Assembly (NCBI RefSeq): GCF_963583255.1
Contig: NC_084807.1
Coordinates: 13,973,072 to 14,037,071 of the forward strand
Length of the DNA stretch: 64,000 nucleotides
Source of the DNA: Pyrus communis
Lineage: Eukaryota > Streptophyta > Magnoliopsida > Rosales > Rosaceae
Direction: 5' to 3'
In this document: positions 11,582 to 21,665 of the stretch, piece after piece
How the letters are laid out: the number at the start of each line of letters is the position of its first letter
How positions within the stretch are numbered: the first letter of the stretch is position 1
Made by a program: the position numbers and the translations under genes
The notes under the pieces: model-generated
The model's input: only the letters and a program-made list of their open reading frames with translations
The model's database searches: none
What the model was told of the DNA's origin: nothing

Positions 11582-11626
11582 TCACTCCAGGATATGTTCA
11601 CGAATCGGATGAGAACTCCTAGTCAT
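11582..11626 (-). pseudogene. gag-start remnant of N1 (14 codons then stop)
   Basis: Reads MTRSSHPIREHILE and a stop on the minus strand. The gag of H starts MTRSSQPIREHI and that of P MTRASQPVREHI, at the same distance from the PBS, so this is the first part of the gag gene left after the rest was replaced. The same 14-codon ORF with the same stop occurs in C1 (28500-28544) and C2 (59649-59693). Confidence 0.85.
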
Positions 11627-11725
11627 GAACTAGTACCTAAAACAAGAAACAAAACAAAATTAAGAATCTGGAAAAATAAAAACAAACGAAAATAAAACAA
11701 TCCAAGGGATTAGCAAAGTTGCTAA

Positions 11726-11743
11726 TCCCCGGCAACGGCGCCA
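11726..11743 (-). other. Primer binding site of N1 (tRNA-Asp)
   Basis: TGGCGCCGTTGCCGGGGA on the minus strand, five bases from the LTR end. It is the exact complement of the 3' end (including CCA) of plant tRNA-Asp(GTC) as I know it, the usual primer of Athila elements. Confidence 0.93.
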
Positions 11744-11748
11744 AAATT

Positions 11749-13684
11749 TGATGCGGTTATTTATACGCACACAAATTAAACCCTCTTTTTATCAATTGTA
11801 GTATAAGTATAAGTAGGGATCGTTCTGGACCGGGGATTAGGAGGGATTGTTAATCACTTGGAAACTGACTCAAAAACGTAAAAACAATATAAAACACTAA
11901 ACTAGACTCAAAGAATGCGAAACTAAACGTTAAAACACTAAGACAGAATGTAAATATGAAATTGATGAAATGGTGTTGAAGTTTTCCTTCTTCGTGCTAG
12001 AATATTTTTAGTATAATGGCACAAATAAGGGTGTCGAATCCACAGGGACTAATTGGACCTAAACAACTACTTGTTTTGCAAAAACTCTATAAGAGAAATA
12101 AAACTAATCAATTTAGGCAGATTTGTTGTTGTAACTTGAAAGCACAAGAAAATGAAGTAGACACAAATAAATGAATCAACAACTAATGAAATGAGATAGC
12201 ACAAATAGAGATGTAGCTAGAGATTCGATTTCACCATTGCTAAGCCAAGTCCATGCTTGTTAAGTCAGATTATACTCATCCCTCTACTTATTTCTTGCGT
12301 TTGTTTCACTTAGATATGATCAGCCATATGATGTGTGGACTTGATCAAATGTCCCTAATCATGAACCTAATTGTGATGTGCAACTTTGGTTCCTAATCAA
12401 GAATATGTAGTGCATAAGAAACTTTCACAAAACCAAAGGGAACACTTGGCAGGATGTTTGCAAAACATTCCCTTCATTCATTCACATATCCACCAAGATT
12501 ATGCATGATGTGTGCTTTAATCTTGGCTAAACAACCTGTGGTTAATTCAAATGATGATCAAGCACTAAAATCAACACACTAAGTCACAATTAAATCGGAG
12601 AATGAAACAAGAAATAGATAGATTAAATGAGAATTCTGAATTAACTACATGGCACTCTTGCAAGGCTACATCGAATCCCTAGAGAGAGATTAGTTACACT
12701 TCATGTTTACAAAAGGTTTGACATAAAAATATATAACATGAGTGAACATAGGATTAAGAAGAAAGAACCCTTGAAGCAAAACTGATGTCGAAATCCTTTA
12801 AGAAATGGGAGAGTGTATCTAATGGAATGAAACCGAGAGGAAGTTCCTCATGGTACAAAACAAAGAGAATCAAAGAAACACCTAAAGATTCCAACAACTC
12901 AAACTTGAATTGTATGAACGTTTAGGCCCTCTTATCTTCCTCTTCATCGTAGCACAAGGTCTAAGGGATGTTGTTGGTGTGTTGAATGGATTGGGGAATT
13001 ATGGAAATGGATGAGGAGTGGTGTTTGGATTATAAGGGAATGGTAGCTCAAGGTAATGAGTGAAGATTGGATGTGTTTGTGATGTGTTGTGTATGAAAAT
13101 GAGATGTGATTTTTGTGTATGAATGCATAGGTTTTTATAGGGGGAATGGGAGAATATGTGGGTGATTGTTTAAGAGTGAATGTGGTTGTTATGATTGAGA
13201 GTGCATGTGGATGAAATGATGAAGTAGGAAGGTGGAAATGCATGTGTTGAATTGGTGGTGCAATGATGAAAGAGTAAGTGCATGTGTGTGTGAATGGTGG
13301 TGCAATGATGAAAGAGTAAGTGCATGTGTGTGTGAATGGTGTTTCTTGATGGTTTTGGGGTTGTGATGCATGTGGCTAAGGGTTGTTGATTGGGCTAGAG
13401 GTTTTGCATGGCTCAAAGGATTGTTTGATTGGGCTAGGCCCTTTGTTTTATGTCCAAAGTGCATACAAGGCTTTCAAATTCGTCCAACACTTTGGCTCCA
13501 AGCATATGCTATCCATTCCAAGCCCAATTTTGCTCCAAAATGCTCCAAAATGCATCTTTTTGCTTCCTTAGCCATATGAACCTAAAAACACACGAAAATG
13601 GCTTAAACTACTAAAACAATTATGAATTAACAACATAGATGCACGAAAACAAGCTAAGTAAGTCGCCTAAATATGCTCCTATCA
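11749..13684 (-). repeat. N1 5' LTR (1936 bp)
   Basis: Edges TGATGCGG (next to the PBS) and CTATCA (next to the TSD). TATA-like box on the minus strand at 13132-13139. U5 has CCGGGGATTAG at 11830-11840, complementary in element sense to the PBS edge, and TTGTAGTATA at 11796-11805. Two 42-bp minisatellite units around 13258-13341. One leader hairpin at about 12879-12924. Confidence 0.93.
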
Positions 13685-14185
13685 GGGGCCCATGAAATCA
13701 ATACCCCAAACATCAAAAATTTCCACAAATGAGAGAGATTGCTGCGGCATTTGGTCCTTAGGTCCTATGTTCCCGGCTCTTTGACACTTATCACTTGTTA
13801 AACAAAACATTTTAGCATCCTTAAAGAGATTAGGCCAATAAAATCCATATTGTAACACCTTTAGGGCTGTCCTTTGGGTGCCAAAATGTCCCCCACATGC
13901 ATAAGTATGGCAGAATGTAAGAATGGAATTAAATTCGGATTCAGGCACACATCTACGCACAATCTGATTCGGGCTGAATTTCCATAAATATGGATCATCC
14001 CAAACATAAAAACGTGCATCATGAACAAGTTTATCACGTTGGAACTTACTTAAGTTACTGGGAACTTGCTTAGACACCAAGAAATTGACCAAATCGGCAT
14101 ACCAAGGGGTTCTTCCCTCAATGGATAGAAGTTGCTCATCCAGGAATGTTTCTAAGATGGGAATGGACTCCTCTTTACCCACCAT
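13685..14185 (-). pseudogene. Integrase N-terminal half of element P
   Basis: Linker and zinc-binding domain of Ty3/gypsy integrase. Visible: the histidine pair in FCHTYACGGHFG, then GFYWPNLFKDAKMFC and KCQRAGN, and the first catalytic Asp in WGIDFMGP just before the N1 insertion. The family pattern at the zinc site is C-x2-C-x2-C; here it reads CLTSDKC, so the middle cysteine is Ser and the HHCC site is probably broken. A stop codon (14186-14188) separates this part from RNase H although the frame is unchanged. 13685-13689 is also the right TSD copy of N1. Confidence 0.92.
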
Positions 14186-17100
14186 TCAGCTAAGGTGGTC
14201 AGCCACCACGTTTTCACATCCTTTCTTATCTCGAATTTCAAGATCAAACTCTTGGAGTAGGAGCATCCAACGAATGAGTCTTGGCTTGGCCTCCTTTTTG
14301 GTGAAAAGATACCTCAAGGCTGCATGGTCAGTGAAAACAATGATTTTAGTACCAAGAAGATATGATCTAAACTTATCTAATGCAAATACAATAGCCAAGA
14401 GTTCTTTTTCGGTTGTAGAATAATTTAGTTGTGCATCATTCAACGTCCGTGAGGCATAGTAGATGACATGCGGCCTCTTGTCTTTCCTTTGCCCCAAAAC
14501 AGCCCCTAGAGCATAATCCGATACGTCACACATTAACTCAAAAGGGAGGCTCCAATCAGGTGGAGCAATGATTGGTGCCGTGGTCAACAACTCCTTGAGT
14601 TGATTGAATGAAGCCGTGCACTCTTTGGTGAATTCAAACGCCACTTCTTTTTGTAGGAGACGGCAAAGAGGTTGTACAACTTTTGAGAAGTCTTTGATAA
14701 ACCTACGATAGAATCCTGCATGGCCAAGAAAAGAACGAACCTCTCTAACCGAAGTTGGAGAGGGTAAGTGACGTACAAGATCTATTTTGGATTTGTCTAC
14801 TTCAATGCCGTTTTCAGAGATGATATGACCTAAAACTATGCCTTGTTTAACCATGAAATGACACTTTTCCCAATGAAGAACAAGGTTAGTTTCAACACAA
14901 CGTTTTAGAATCAAACTCAGATTATGCAAGCAACCATCAAAAGAATTACCAAAGACGCTGAAATCATCCATAAAAACTTCAATGATTTTCTCAACATAAT
15001 CAGAAATTATGCTCATCATGCATCTTTGAAATGTGGCAGGTGCATTACATAAACCAAAAGGCATGCGACGATATGCAAATGTACCAAAAGGGCATGTGAA
15101 AGTTGTTTTTTCTTGGTCCTCGGGTGCTATGACAATTTGATTATAACCAGAGTAACCATCAAGAAAACAATAGAAAACATAACCCGCTAACCTTTCGAGC
15201 ATTTGATCAATGAATGGCAATGGGAAGTGGTCCTTCCTGGTGGTGGCGTTTAGCTTCCTATAGTCGATGCACACCCTCCAACTAGTTTGAATATGCGTAG
15301 GAACAAGCTCATTTTCGGCATTTTCAACCACAGTCACTCCAGATTTTTTTGGAACGCATTGCACGAGCGAAACCCACCTGCTATCAGAAATAGGATAAAT
15401 CACTCCACAATCAAGTAATTTGATTACCTCTTTCTTAACTACTTCCATCATCGGAGGGTTGAGACGGCGTTGAGCCTCTCGAGATGTTTTGGACCCCTCC
15501 TCTAGAAGTATGCGATGCATACACATAGTAGGGCTGATTCCCTTTATGTCGGCCAAGGTCCATCCAATTGCCGTTTTGTACTCTTTAAGCACTCGCACCA
15601 ATTTGATCTCCTCTTGTGCCGTGAGTGAGGATGAGATGATAACGGGCAATGTCTCATCCTCTCCCAAGAACACGTACTTCAAATGACTAGGCAACGGCTT
15701 AAGTTCCAGTGTAGGTGGCTGCACAACTGAAGGTAGCATTTTATTAGCCGAAACTGAACTTAAAATAGAGTCCAAAAACTTACCTGAATGTGGTGGCAAT
15801 GACTCGAGGGCAGCCACCATCTCAATCATATCTTCACTAGGGGGCACGGCCAAGAATTCCCCATGTATGCCGTGGGGTGCCTTGGTGGTTATTTCAATGT
15901 TTTGCATGTCCCTTCCTTGTGCAATGACCAATTCAAGTGCATCGTCCTTCAAATTGTCCAAATGGTCCTGCGCCAAAGAATCAATTATATCAATAGCAAA
16001 ACACGAATGATTTTCACTAGGGTACTTCATAGAATCAGAAAGATTGTACTTAATAACTTCCCCATCAAATTCCATTGTCAAATTGCCATTATATACGTCA
16101 ATCTTCGTACGAGCAGTTTTCATGAACGGCCTTCCAAGGAGGATGGCCAATGAAGGGGTATGGTCGGATTCATCCATTTCAAGCACATAGAAGTCCGCCG
16201 GAAAGACTAAATGATTGACCTGCACTAACACATCTTCCAAAACTCCCTTTGGATAGGCATTAGATCTATCGGCCAACTGTATAATGACACCATCATTTTT
16301 AAATGCTCCTAGATTCATAGATGCATAAATTGAATATGGCATGACATTTATTGATGCACCTAAATCTAACATGGTAGATTCAAAACGAGGAGTACCAATG
16401 ACACATGGAATTGTAAAACTACCCGGATCCTTGCATTTAGGGGGCAGTTTTCTTTGCAAGATGGCTGAGATGTTTTCACCCACTTTGACAACCTCCTTGG
16501 TCGAAATCTTCCTCTTATTAGTGCAAAGTTCCTTCAAGAACTTGGCGTACCTCGGGACTTTCTTGATTGCATCCAAAAGAGGGATATTGACTTGAACTTT
16601 CCGAAACGTTTCAAGAATGTCCTTTTCGACTTCCTCTTTCTTTGTTTGCGTGAACCTACTAGGAAAAGGCACATTCGAAGGAAAAACATTAGTAGGAATT
16701 GAACTTAACACGTTTTTACCTTTATTGGACAGATTGGGTGATTTAGGGCCACTAGAAGCTTGCGGTAAAAGGGGATCCTCCTTTGTCATGGGTTTGGTTG
16801 CTTCTCCTTCTTCAACATGCAGTTTTTCATCCTCTTTGTGACCTGTTTTTGATGACGAACCTGCCCCAACTTCTTTTCCGCTTCTCAACACTATGGCCTT
16901 GGCAGATTCGAATCCACCTTTCGGATTCACTTGCGTTGAACTTGGTAACTTACCTTGTTCTCTACTAAATTTCCCCATGAATTCAGCCATTTGTCCCACT
17001 TGTCTCTTCAAATCCGTCACCTCTCGAGCTTGATTTTGTACCTTATTGGCGTAATTTTGCATGTCCTTGGCTTGTTTTTCTTGCCCCTGTGCCAATGTAG

Positions 17101-17527
17101 TTAGTAATTGAATAACTTGAGAATTATCAAAAGATGAACCTGAGTTGTTTTGGGACAATGGTGGCTGGTTAGATTGGTATGGTCGTGGGAACCCAGGGGG
17201 GTTTTGTTGAAATCCCCTTTGTGGTGCAGATTGTTGGGGCTCTCTCCACTTGAAATTAGGATGATCTCTCCATCCGGGGTTGTAGGTGTTGGAGTATGGA
17301 TCATGTTTGGGTTGGTTTTGGAAACAAATGGCATTGGCAGATTCCCATCCTCCATTCTCTATTAACTGAGGGCATGTCTTGGATGGATGCCCTTGCATTG
17401 AACACACGCCACACACTTGGTTTTCTTGTGGTTTTGACCCCTTGACAACCTGAGACACAAGAGAAGTAAGATTAGCCAATTGTGATTGAATACCAGAAAT
17501 TGCACTTACCTCATTCACACTTTGTTG
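14186..17527 (-). pseudogene. P gag C-terminus, protease, reverse transcriptase and RNase H (1110-residue open part)
   Basis: Athila-type polyprotein section. Counted from the Met at 17518: CCHC zinc knuckle CGVCSMQGHPSKTC (36-49), Gln/Pro-rich gag tail, aspartic protease with DLGAS (385-389), RT from about 690 with RVCIDYRKLNATT (748-760), FLDGYSGYNQI (785-795) and the YVDD-type box FMDDFSVFG (849-857), and RNase H with CDVSDYALG (997-1005), TEKELLA (1036-1042) and FTDHAALRYL (1062-1071). Family assignment rests on these motifs and the direct RNase H to integrase order, without the extra RNase H of Tat elements. The frame is open but for flanking stops at 17528-17530 and 14186-14188, both TGA where relatives have a codon compatible with CGA. 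Confidence 0.95.
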
Positions 17528-17947
17528 TCATGGCCCCTCTCTTTGTCCAGCACCTTCATATTGTTGAGCGTTGTGTTCTCGGTTGGCAATTAGAGCTTTG
17601 GCATCCACTAGAGTCTTGTCCACTAATGCACCACCCGCCGAAGCATCTAGCATTTGACGTTCCATGGGAAGGAGTCCCTCGTAGAAATATTGAATGAGCA
17701 GCTCCTCCTTCATTTGGTGTTGTGGACATGAAGCAACAAGTGATTTAAAACGTTCATAATAAGATGGAAACGACTCACCTTGATTTTGTTGGATGCCACT
17801 AATTCGTTTCCTCAAGAGAATGATCTTTGCAGTGGGAAAGAATTTCTCTAAGAATGCACGTTTCATACTTTCCCAAGAATTGACAGTTCCAGGGGACAAT
17901 TCAAACAACCAATCTTTGGCCTTGTCCATAAGTGAGAATGGAAAGGC
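17528..17947 (-). pseudogene. P gag central capsid-like domain
   Basis: Retrotransposon gag (capsid-like) domain: DKAKDWLFELSPGTVNSWES, MKRAFLEKFFP, ESFPSYYERFKSLVASCPQH and LIQYFYEGL are typical. It would form virus-like particles in the cytoplasm. It is in frame with the parts before and after. A TAG at 17948-17950 replaces the Lys codon seen in H (ILKMKAFPF), and a TGA at 17528-17530 ends it. Confidence 0.92.
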
Positions 17948-18394
17948 CTACATCTTCAAAATACTCCCATCAACGTTGATGGGTGTCATACTTGAGCAAA
18001 CTACTTCAAATTCCTTAAGATGTTTGTTAGGATCTTCCATAGACAACCCATGGAATTTAGGAATATGATGTAATAAACTAGACTTAAGTTCAAATTCTTC
18101 CGTCTTACCTTCAGCTGCCGTAGGGTATTGTATGCATAAAGGAACGGCATTGCCCATACCTGAGGCAGAGAGCTCTTTGATGGTTCGATTGTCCACTGCC
18201 ATGGTTGGTACTTCCTCTTTAACCCAATCCGTGGCCTCCTCTTCAACCTCAACTTCGACTTCTTGCTCTTCTAATTTAGATTCGGGACTAGGAGGATTAG
18301 ACACTTGCGATTTCTTCGTCCTTCTTAAAGTCCTCTCGAAATCACCGTCAAAGTCGGAGATATGCTCACGAACAGGTTGTGAGGCACGGGTCAT
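17948..18394 (-). pseudogene. P gag N-terminus
   Basis: Starts MTRASQPVREHISDFDGDFE at 18394, about 160 bases after the PBS, matching the H gag start. Acidic low-complexity region (about 40-60), then VDNRTIKELSASGMGN and HGLSMEDPNKHLKEFEVVCS, the conserved approach to the capsid-like domain. Ends at a premature TAG. The segment 18395-18551 between gag and PBS is the short untranslated leader. Confidence 0.9.
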
Positions 18395-18551
18395 AAACTA
18401 GTACCTGCACACAAGAACAAACAAGGTTAGCAATCAATCTAATAGACTCGGCATAAGTAAGGAAATAAGGTGCCACACACGGCACAAAAACAAAACACAC
18501 ACTAAACAACTTAAACAAGACTCAAGACAAGGGATTAGCAACTTTTGCTAA

Positions 18552-18569
18552 TCCCCGGCAACGGCGCCA
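18552..18569 (-). other. Primer binding site of P (tRNA-Asp)
   Basis: Same 18-base match to tRNA-Asp as in N1, located between the gag leader and the LTR edge at 18575. A 9-bp hairpin (GGGATTAGC with GCTAATCCC) follows it in element sense. Confidence 0.93.
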
Positions 18570-18574
18570 AAATT

Positions 18575-20517
18575 TGATGCGGGAATTATACACACACAAA
18601 TTAACCCTCTTGTTGTCAAATTGTAGTAAGGATGCAAGTAGGGATCGTTCTAGACCGGGGATTAGGAGGGCTTGCTAAAACCTCTAAACTGACTCAAAAA
18701 CATAAAAACAAAGTTAAAAACGTTCACACAGACTCAAAGGACTCAAAACAAGTTCAAAAGACTCAAAACTGCCTAAAAACACTAACTAGGCAGTTTCTGA
18801 CCTTAAACCCAATTTTGGACGAATTTAAGATTATGGATTGATTCAAAACATTTTAAAACATAAACTAAACAGATTCTAAACACTAAAGAACAAGAAAGTA
18901 AAGGGGGGGTTTTGTTTTGACAAAAATTGAAATAACAAAGCAAGTTGTAAAACTAGGCAGGTTATAAAACGGATTTGAGAAACAAGATGATGGATGGATT
19001 AGTTAGAGGTCCATTCTCCACACATGGCACATTTCTATATGAATCGATTCTCCAATTGCTTTTCATTAACTATGATGCTCAACACCCCAAGTTAACTGTG
19101 ATGCACTAATTAACTCTCGAATTTTCCTTATGTTATTGAATTGGATGATGCATGCGACAATTTAAATCATTCTCCAATGGTTCTCAACATGAATGCATAG
19201 AAGAGATACAATGAGAGATCATTATGCTCTATGAAAATTATAAGTGTTGACGAGGCAATTGTAACTATGAATGCATGATACTCTTGCCAAGCATTCAATT
19301 AACGCGGTTGTGACTAGCAACCTTCACTACTCATGTTTATAAACTTGTGACGATTAGGTGAAACTCGTTTATAAACTAGCATCGAGTTTATGCATGAAGA
19401 CTAAGTATGCATCCCTAATCAACATACAAAAACAAGTTTTTAATAAACAGATAATTGAATTGCAATCACAACTTAACAAATCACAATTGGAAGAAATCAA
19501 TTCATATTTCAAACATGTTCATGGCTTCAAACTTTCCCCTAACTAATTAGGGGTTTAGCCACTCATGATTACAACAAACTTAGAGAGTAATAACAAAGTA
19601 AACATCAAGAACGAAGTACACCTAAAAATTCCAACAACTCAAACTTGAATTGTATGAACGTTTAGGCCTCTTCTCCTCTAGTTGCTGCGGCACAAGGGGT
19701 TTTGGTGAGTTTTGGGGGTTATGGATGAAGTAGAATGATGTGTTTAGGGCAGGGATGGATGTAGGGGAAGGCAAGGAGTGTTTTTGGGCAGAAAATATGA
19801 AGAATGGTGAAGTATGGCTGTGTTAGAGAGAGGGAATGAATTTCTGGCGTGAATGGTTCTTTTGTGGCTGCAATGGATGCTTATTTATAGGTGGATGAAT
19901 GATTAAAAGAGGGAATATGACAGCTAGGAGGGAATGATTATGAATGCATGTGGATTAAAGAGGGAACATGGAAGAGTGTGGCTGCAATGATGAAGTGGGA
20001 AGGCTGGAAAGTGGAAGGGGGAGCCACGGCATGAAGGGAAGTTGCTGGAAATCCAATGTTATGCACGGCTAGGGGTTTGTGTGTAAGGGGGATGTTATTT
20101 ATTTCTGAAATTATGCAAGAACTTTGGAATATAAAAGGGTATGTGAGTTATGGTTGAGCTTGATATGAAAAAGGAAAGTGTTTAAGTGGTTTAAAACAGG
20201 AAACAAGGCTCTTCCTTGCACGCCAAGGAAGGGAAACACCAAGGGACACACGACAAGGGTTTTAAAGTTGCAAGGGACATTGTTTTGTGACCTAGAATAG
20301 GTAGGAGTCCTTGATATTGCTCAAACATAAGATCTTTAGGTCTTCAATTTCGTCCATTCCTTTTGCTCCAAAATGCTCCAAAATGCACCTTTTTACTTCC
20401 TAAGCCATATGAACCTAGAAACACACGAAAATGGCATAAAGGACTAAAATAACTAAAGAAACACAACGTAAATGCATGAGAACAAGCCAATTAAGTCGCA
20501 TAAATATGCTTCTATCA
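18575..20517 (-). repeat. P 5' LTR (1943 bp)
   Basis: Edges TGATGCGGG next to the PBS and TTCTATCA at 20517. TATA-like box on the minus strand at 19882-19889. One degenerate copy of the leader hairpin near 19620-19670. Repeated CTTGCACGGCAAGG-like segments in U3 (about 20210-20240). Short ORFs inside are not genes. The next five bases, TAGGA (20518-20522), are taken as P's right TSD; the left copy would be outside the window. Confidence 0.9.
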
Positions 20518-20522
20518 TAGGA

Positions 20523-20527
20523 CCTGC
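20523..20527. repeat. Target-site duplication CCTGC, left copy (C1 insertion)
   Basis: CCTGC at 20523-20527 precedes TGATAGG and recurs at 29858-29862, where the H gag sequence continues (CCTGCCCCAACTTC; the P gag has the same string at about 16860). The host frame on the right supports it. Confidence 0.8.
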
Positions 20528-20883
20528 TGATAGGAGCATATTTAGGCGACTTACTTAGCTTGTTTTCGTGCATCTATGTTGTTAATTCATAGTTGTTTTA
20601 GTAGTTTAAGCCATTTTCGTGTGTTTTTAGGTTCATATGGCTAAGGAAGCAAAAAGATGCATTTTGGAGCATTTTGGAGCAAAAATTGGGCTTGGAATGG
20701 ATAGCATATGCTTGGAGCCAAAGTGTTGGACGAATTTGAAAGCCTTGTATGCACTTTGGACATAAAACAAAGGGCCTAGCCCAATCAAACAATCCTTTGA
20801 GCCATGCAAAACCTCTAGCCCAATCAACAACCCTTAGCCACATGCATTCACATGCATCACAACCCCAAAACCATCAAGAAACA

Positions 20884-21162
20884 CCATTCACACACACATG
20901 CACTTACTCTTTCATCATTGCACCACCATTCACACACACATGCACTTATTCTTTCATCATTACACCACCATTCACACACACATGCACTTACTCTTTCATC
21001 ATTGCACCACCATTCACACACACATGCACTTATTCTTTCATCATTACACCACCATTCACACACACATGCACTTACTCTTTCACACACACATGCACTTACT
21101 CTTTCATCATTGCACCACCATTCACACACACATGCACTTACTCTTTCATCATTGCACCACCA
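20884..21162 (+). repeat. 42-bp U3 minisatellite, about 6.6 copies
   Basis: Unit begins CATTCACACACACATGCACT and has period 42, so it stays open in one frame as a 14-residue repeat; one unit is shortened near 21080. A mirror array is at about 23960-24238. N1 LTRs carry only two units. Copies differ by C/T changes (ACTC/ATTC). Confidence 0.92.
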
Positions 21163-21290
21163 ATTCAACACATGCATTCACACACCAACAACCTAGCTCT
21201 TTTTCCATCATTATTTCATCCACATGCACTCTCAATCATAACAACCACATTCACTCTTAAACAATCACCCACATATTCTCCTATTCCCCC

Positions 21291-21298
21291 TATAAATA
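21291..21298 (+). promoter_or_regulatory. LTR TATA box (left arm)
   Basis: TATAAATA followed by CTTGCATTCATTCA, the same context as in N2 (32262-32269, 33281-33288, 40272-40279), in the C2 inverted LTR (48440-48447) and, on the minus strand, at 23824-23831, 51833-51840, 58489-58496 and 61725-61732. Transcription would start about 30 bases downstream. Confidence 0.7.
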
Positions 21299-21502
21299 CC
21301 CTTGCATTCATTCATTCAAGCATCATCTCATTTCATACACAACACACCACAAACACTTCCATTCATTCTCTTTGCCGTGAGTCCCCTTAGAATCCAAAAC
21401 CATCTTTCCATTTCCATCACTCCTCACTCCATTCCACACTTCCATTCCCCCAAACCAACTATCCTTAGACCTTATGCTACAATAAAGAGGAAGAGAAGAG
21501 GG

Positions 21503-21665
21503 CCTAAACGTTCATACAATTCAAGTTTGAGTTGTTGGAATGTTTAGGTGTTTCTTTGATTTCAATGTTTAAATTCAATTCTCTTTGTTTGTACGTATGA
21601 GGAATGGAAGAGAAGAGTGCCTAAACGTTCATACAATTCAAGTTTGAGTTGTTGGAATGTTTAGG
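21503..21665 (+). other. Tandem pair of 46-nt imperfect hairpins in the LTR leader
   Basis: Each copy starts CCTAAACGTTC and ends AATGTTTAGG; 18 of 22 stem positions pair by Watson-Crick and two more as G-U. Copies at 21503-21548 and 21620-21665, 117 bases apart. The pair recurs in the edge LTR, N2, C2 and the solo LTR; N1 and P have one copy. Confidence 0.75.

Larger units (their letters stand above)
11447..11748. mobile_element. N1 5' interior between antisense ORF and 5' LTR
   Basis: Contains an A/T homopolymer area after the antisense stop (about 11478-11495), a block shared with P near its integrase end (GGGTTACCTCCCAAGTAGCG, about 11526-11545), the gag-start remnant, and the PBS with its hairpin. 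Nothing else coding is seen. Confidence 0.7.
5807..13684 (-). mobile_element. N1: complete non-autonomous LTR retrotransposon nested in P
   Basis: A full element of 7878 bp on the minus strand. It has LTRs at 5807-7844 and 11749-13684, a PBS for tRNA-Asp at 11726-11743, a polypurine tract at 7845-7859, and TG...CA ends inside a perfect 5-bp TSD. It has no protease, RT or integrase. The interior holds a conserved non-coding block (7845-9640), a more GC-rich block (9640-11580) with an ORF antisense to the element, and a 14-codon gag-start remnant. By eye the two LTRs differ by only a handful of substitutions plus one 92-bp tandem duplication and one 10-bp insertion, so the insertion is young. 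It would need enzymes from an autonomous relative. Confidence 0.95.

Noticed and set aside
11726..11743. tRNA-Asp-like sequence at each PBS
   Set aside because: Only the 3' 18 bases match and they sit beside an LTR edge; no full cloverleaf is present, so these are primer binding sites and not tRNA genes.
20884..21162. Regular repeat array resembling a CRISPR
   Set aside because: Units are contiguous without unique spacers and the genome is a plant; it is a U3 minisatellite.
20749..21390. 213-residue His/Thr-rich ORF and its mirror at 23732-24373
   Set aside because: Translation of the 42-bp minisatellite and LTR leader; frame open because 42 is a multiple of three, no start context or domain.
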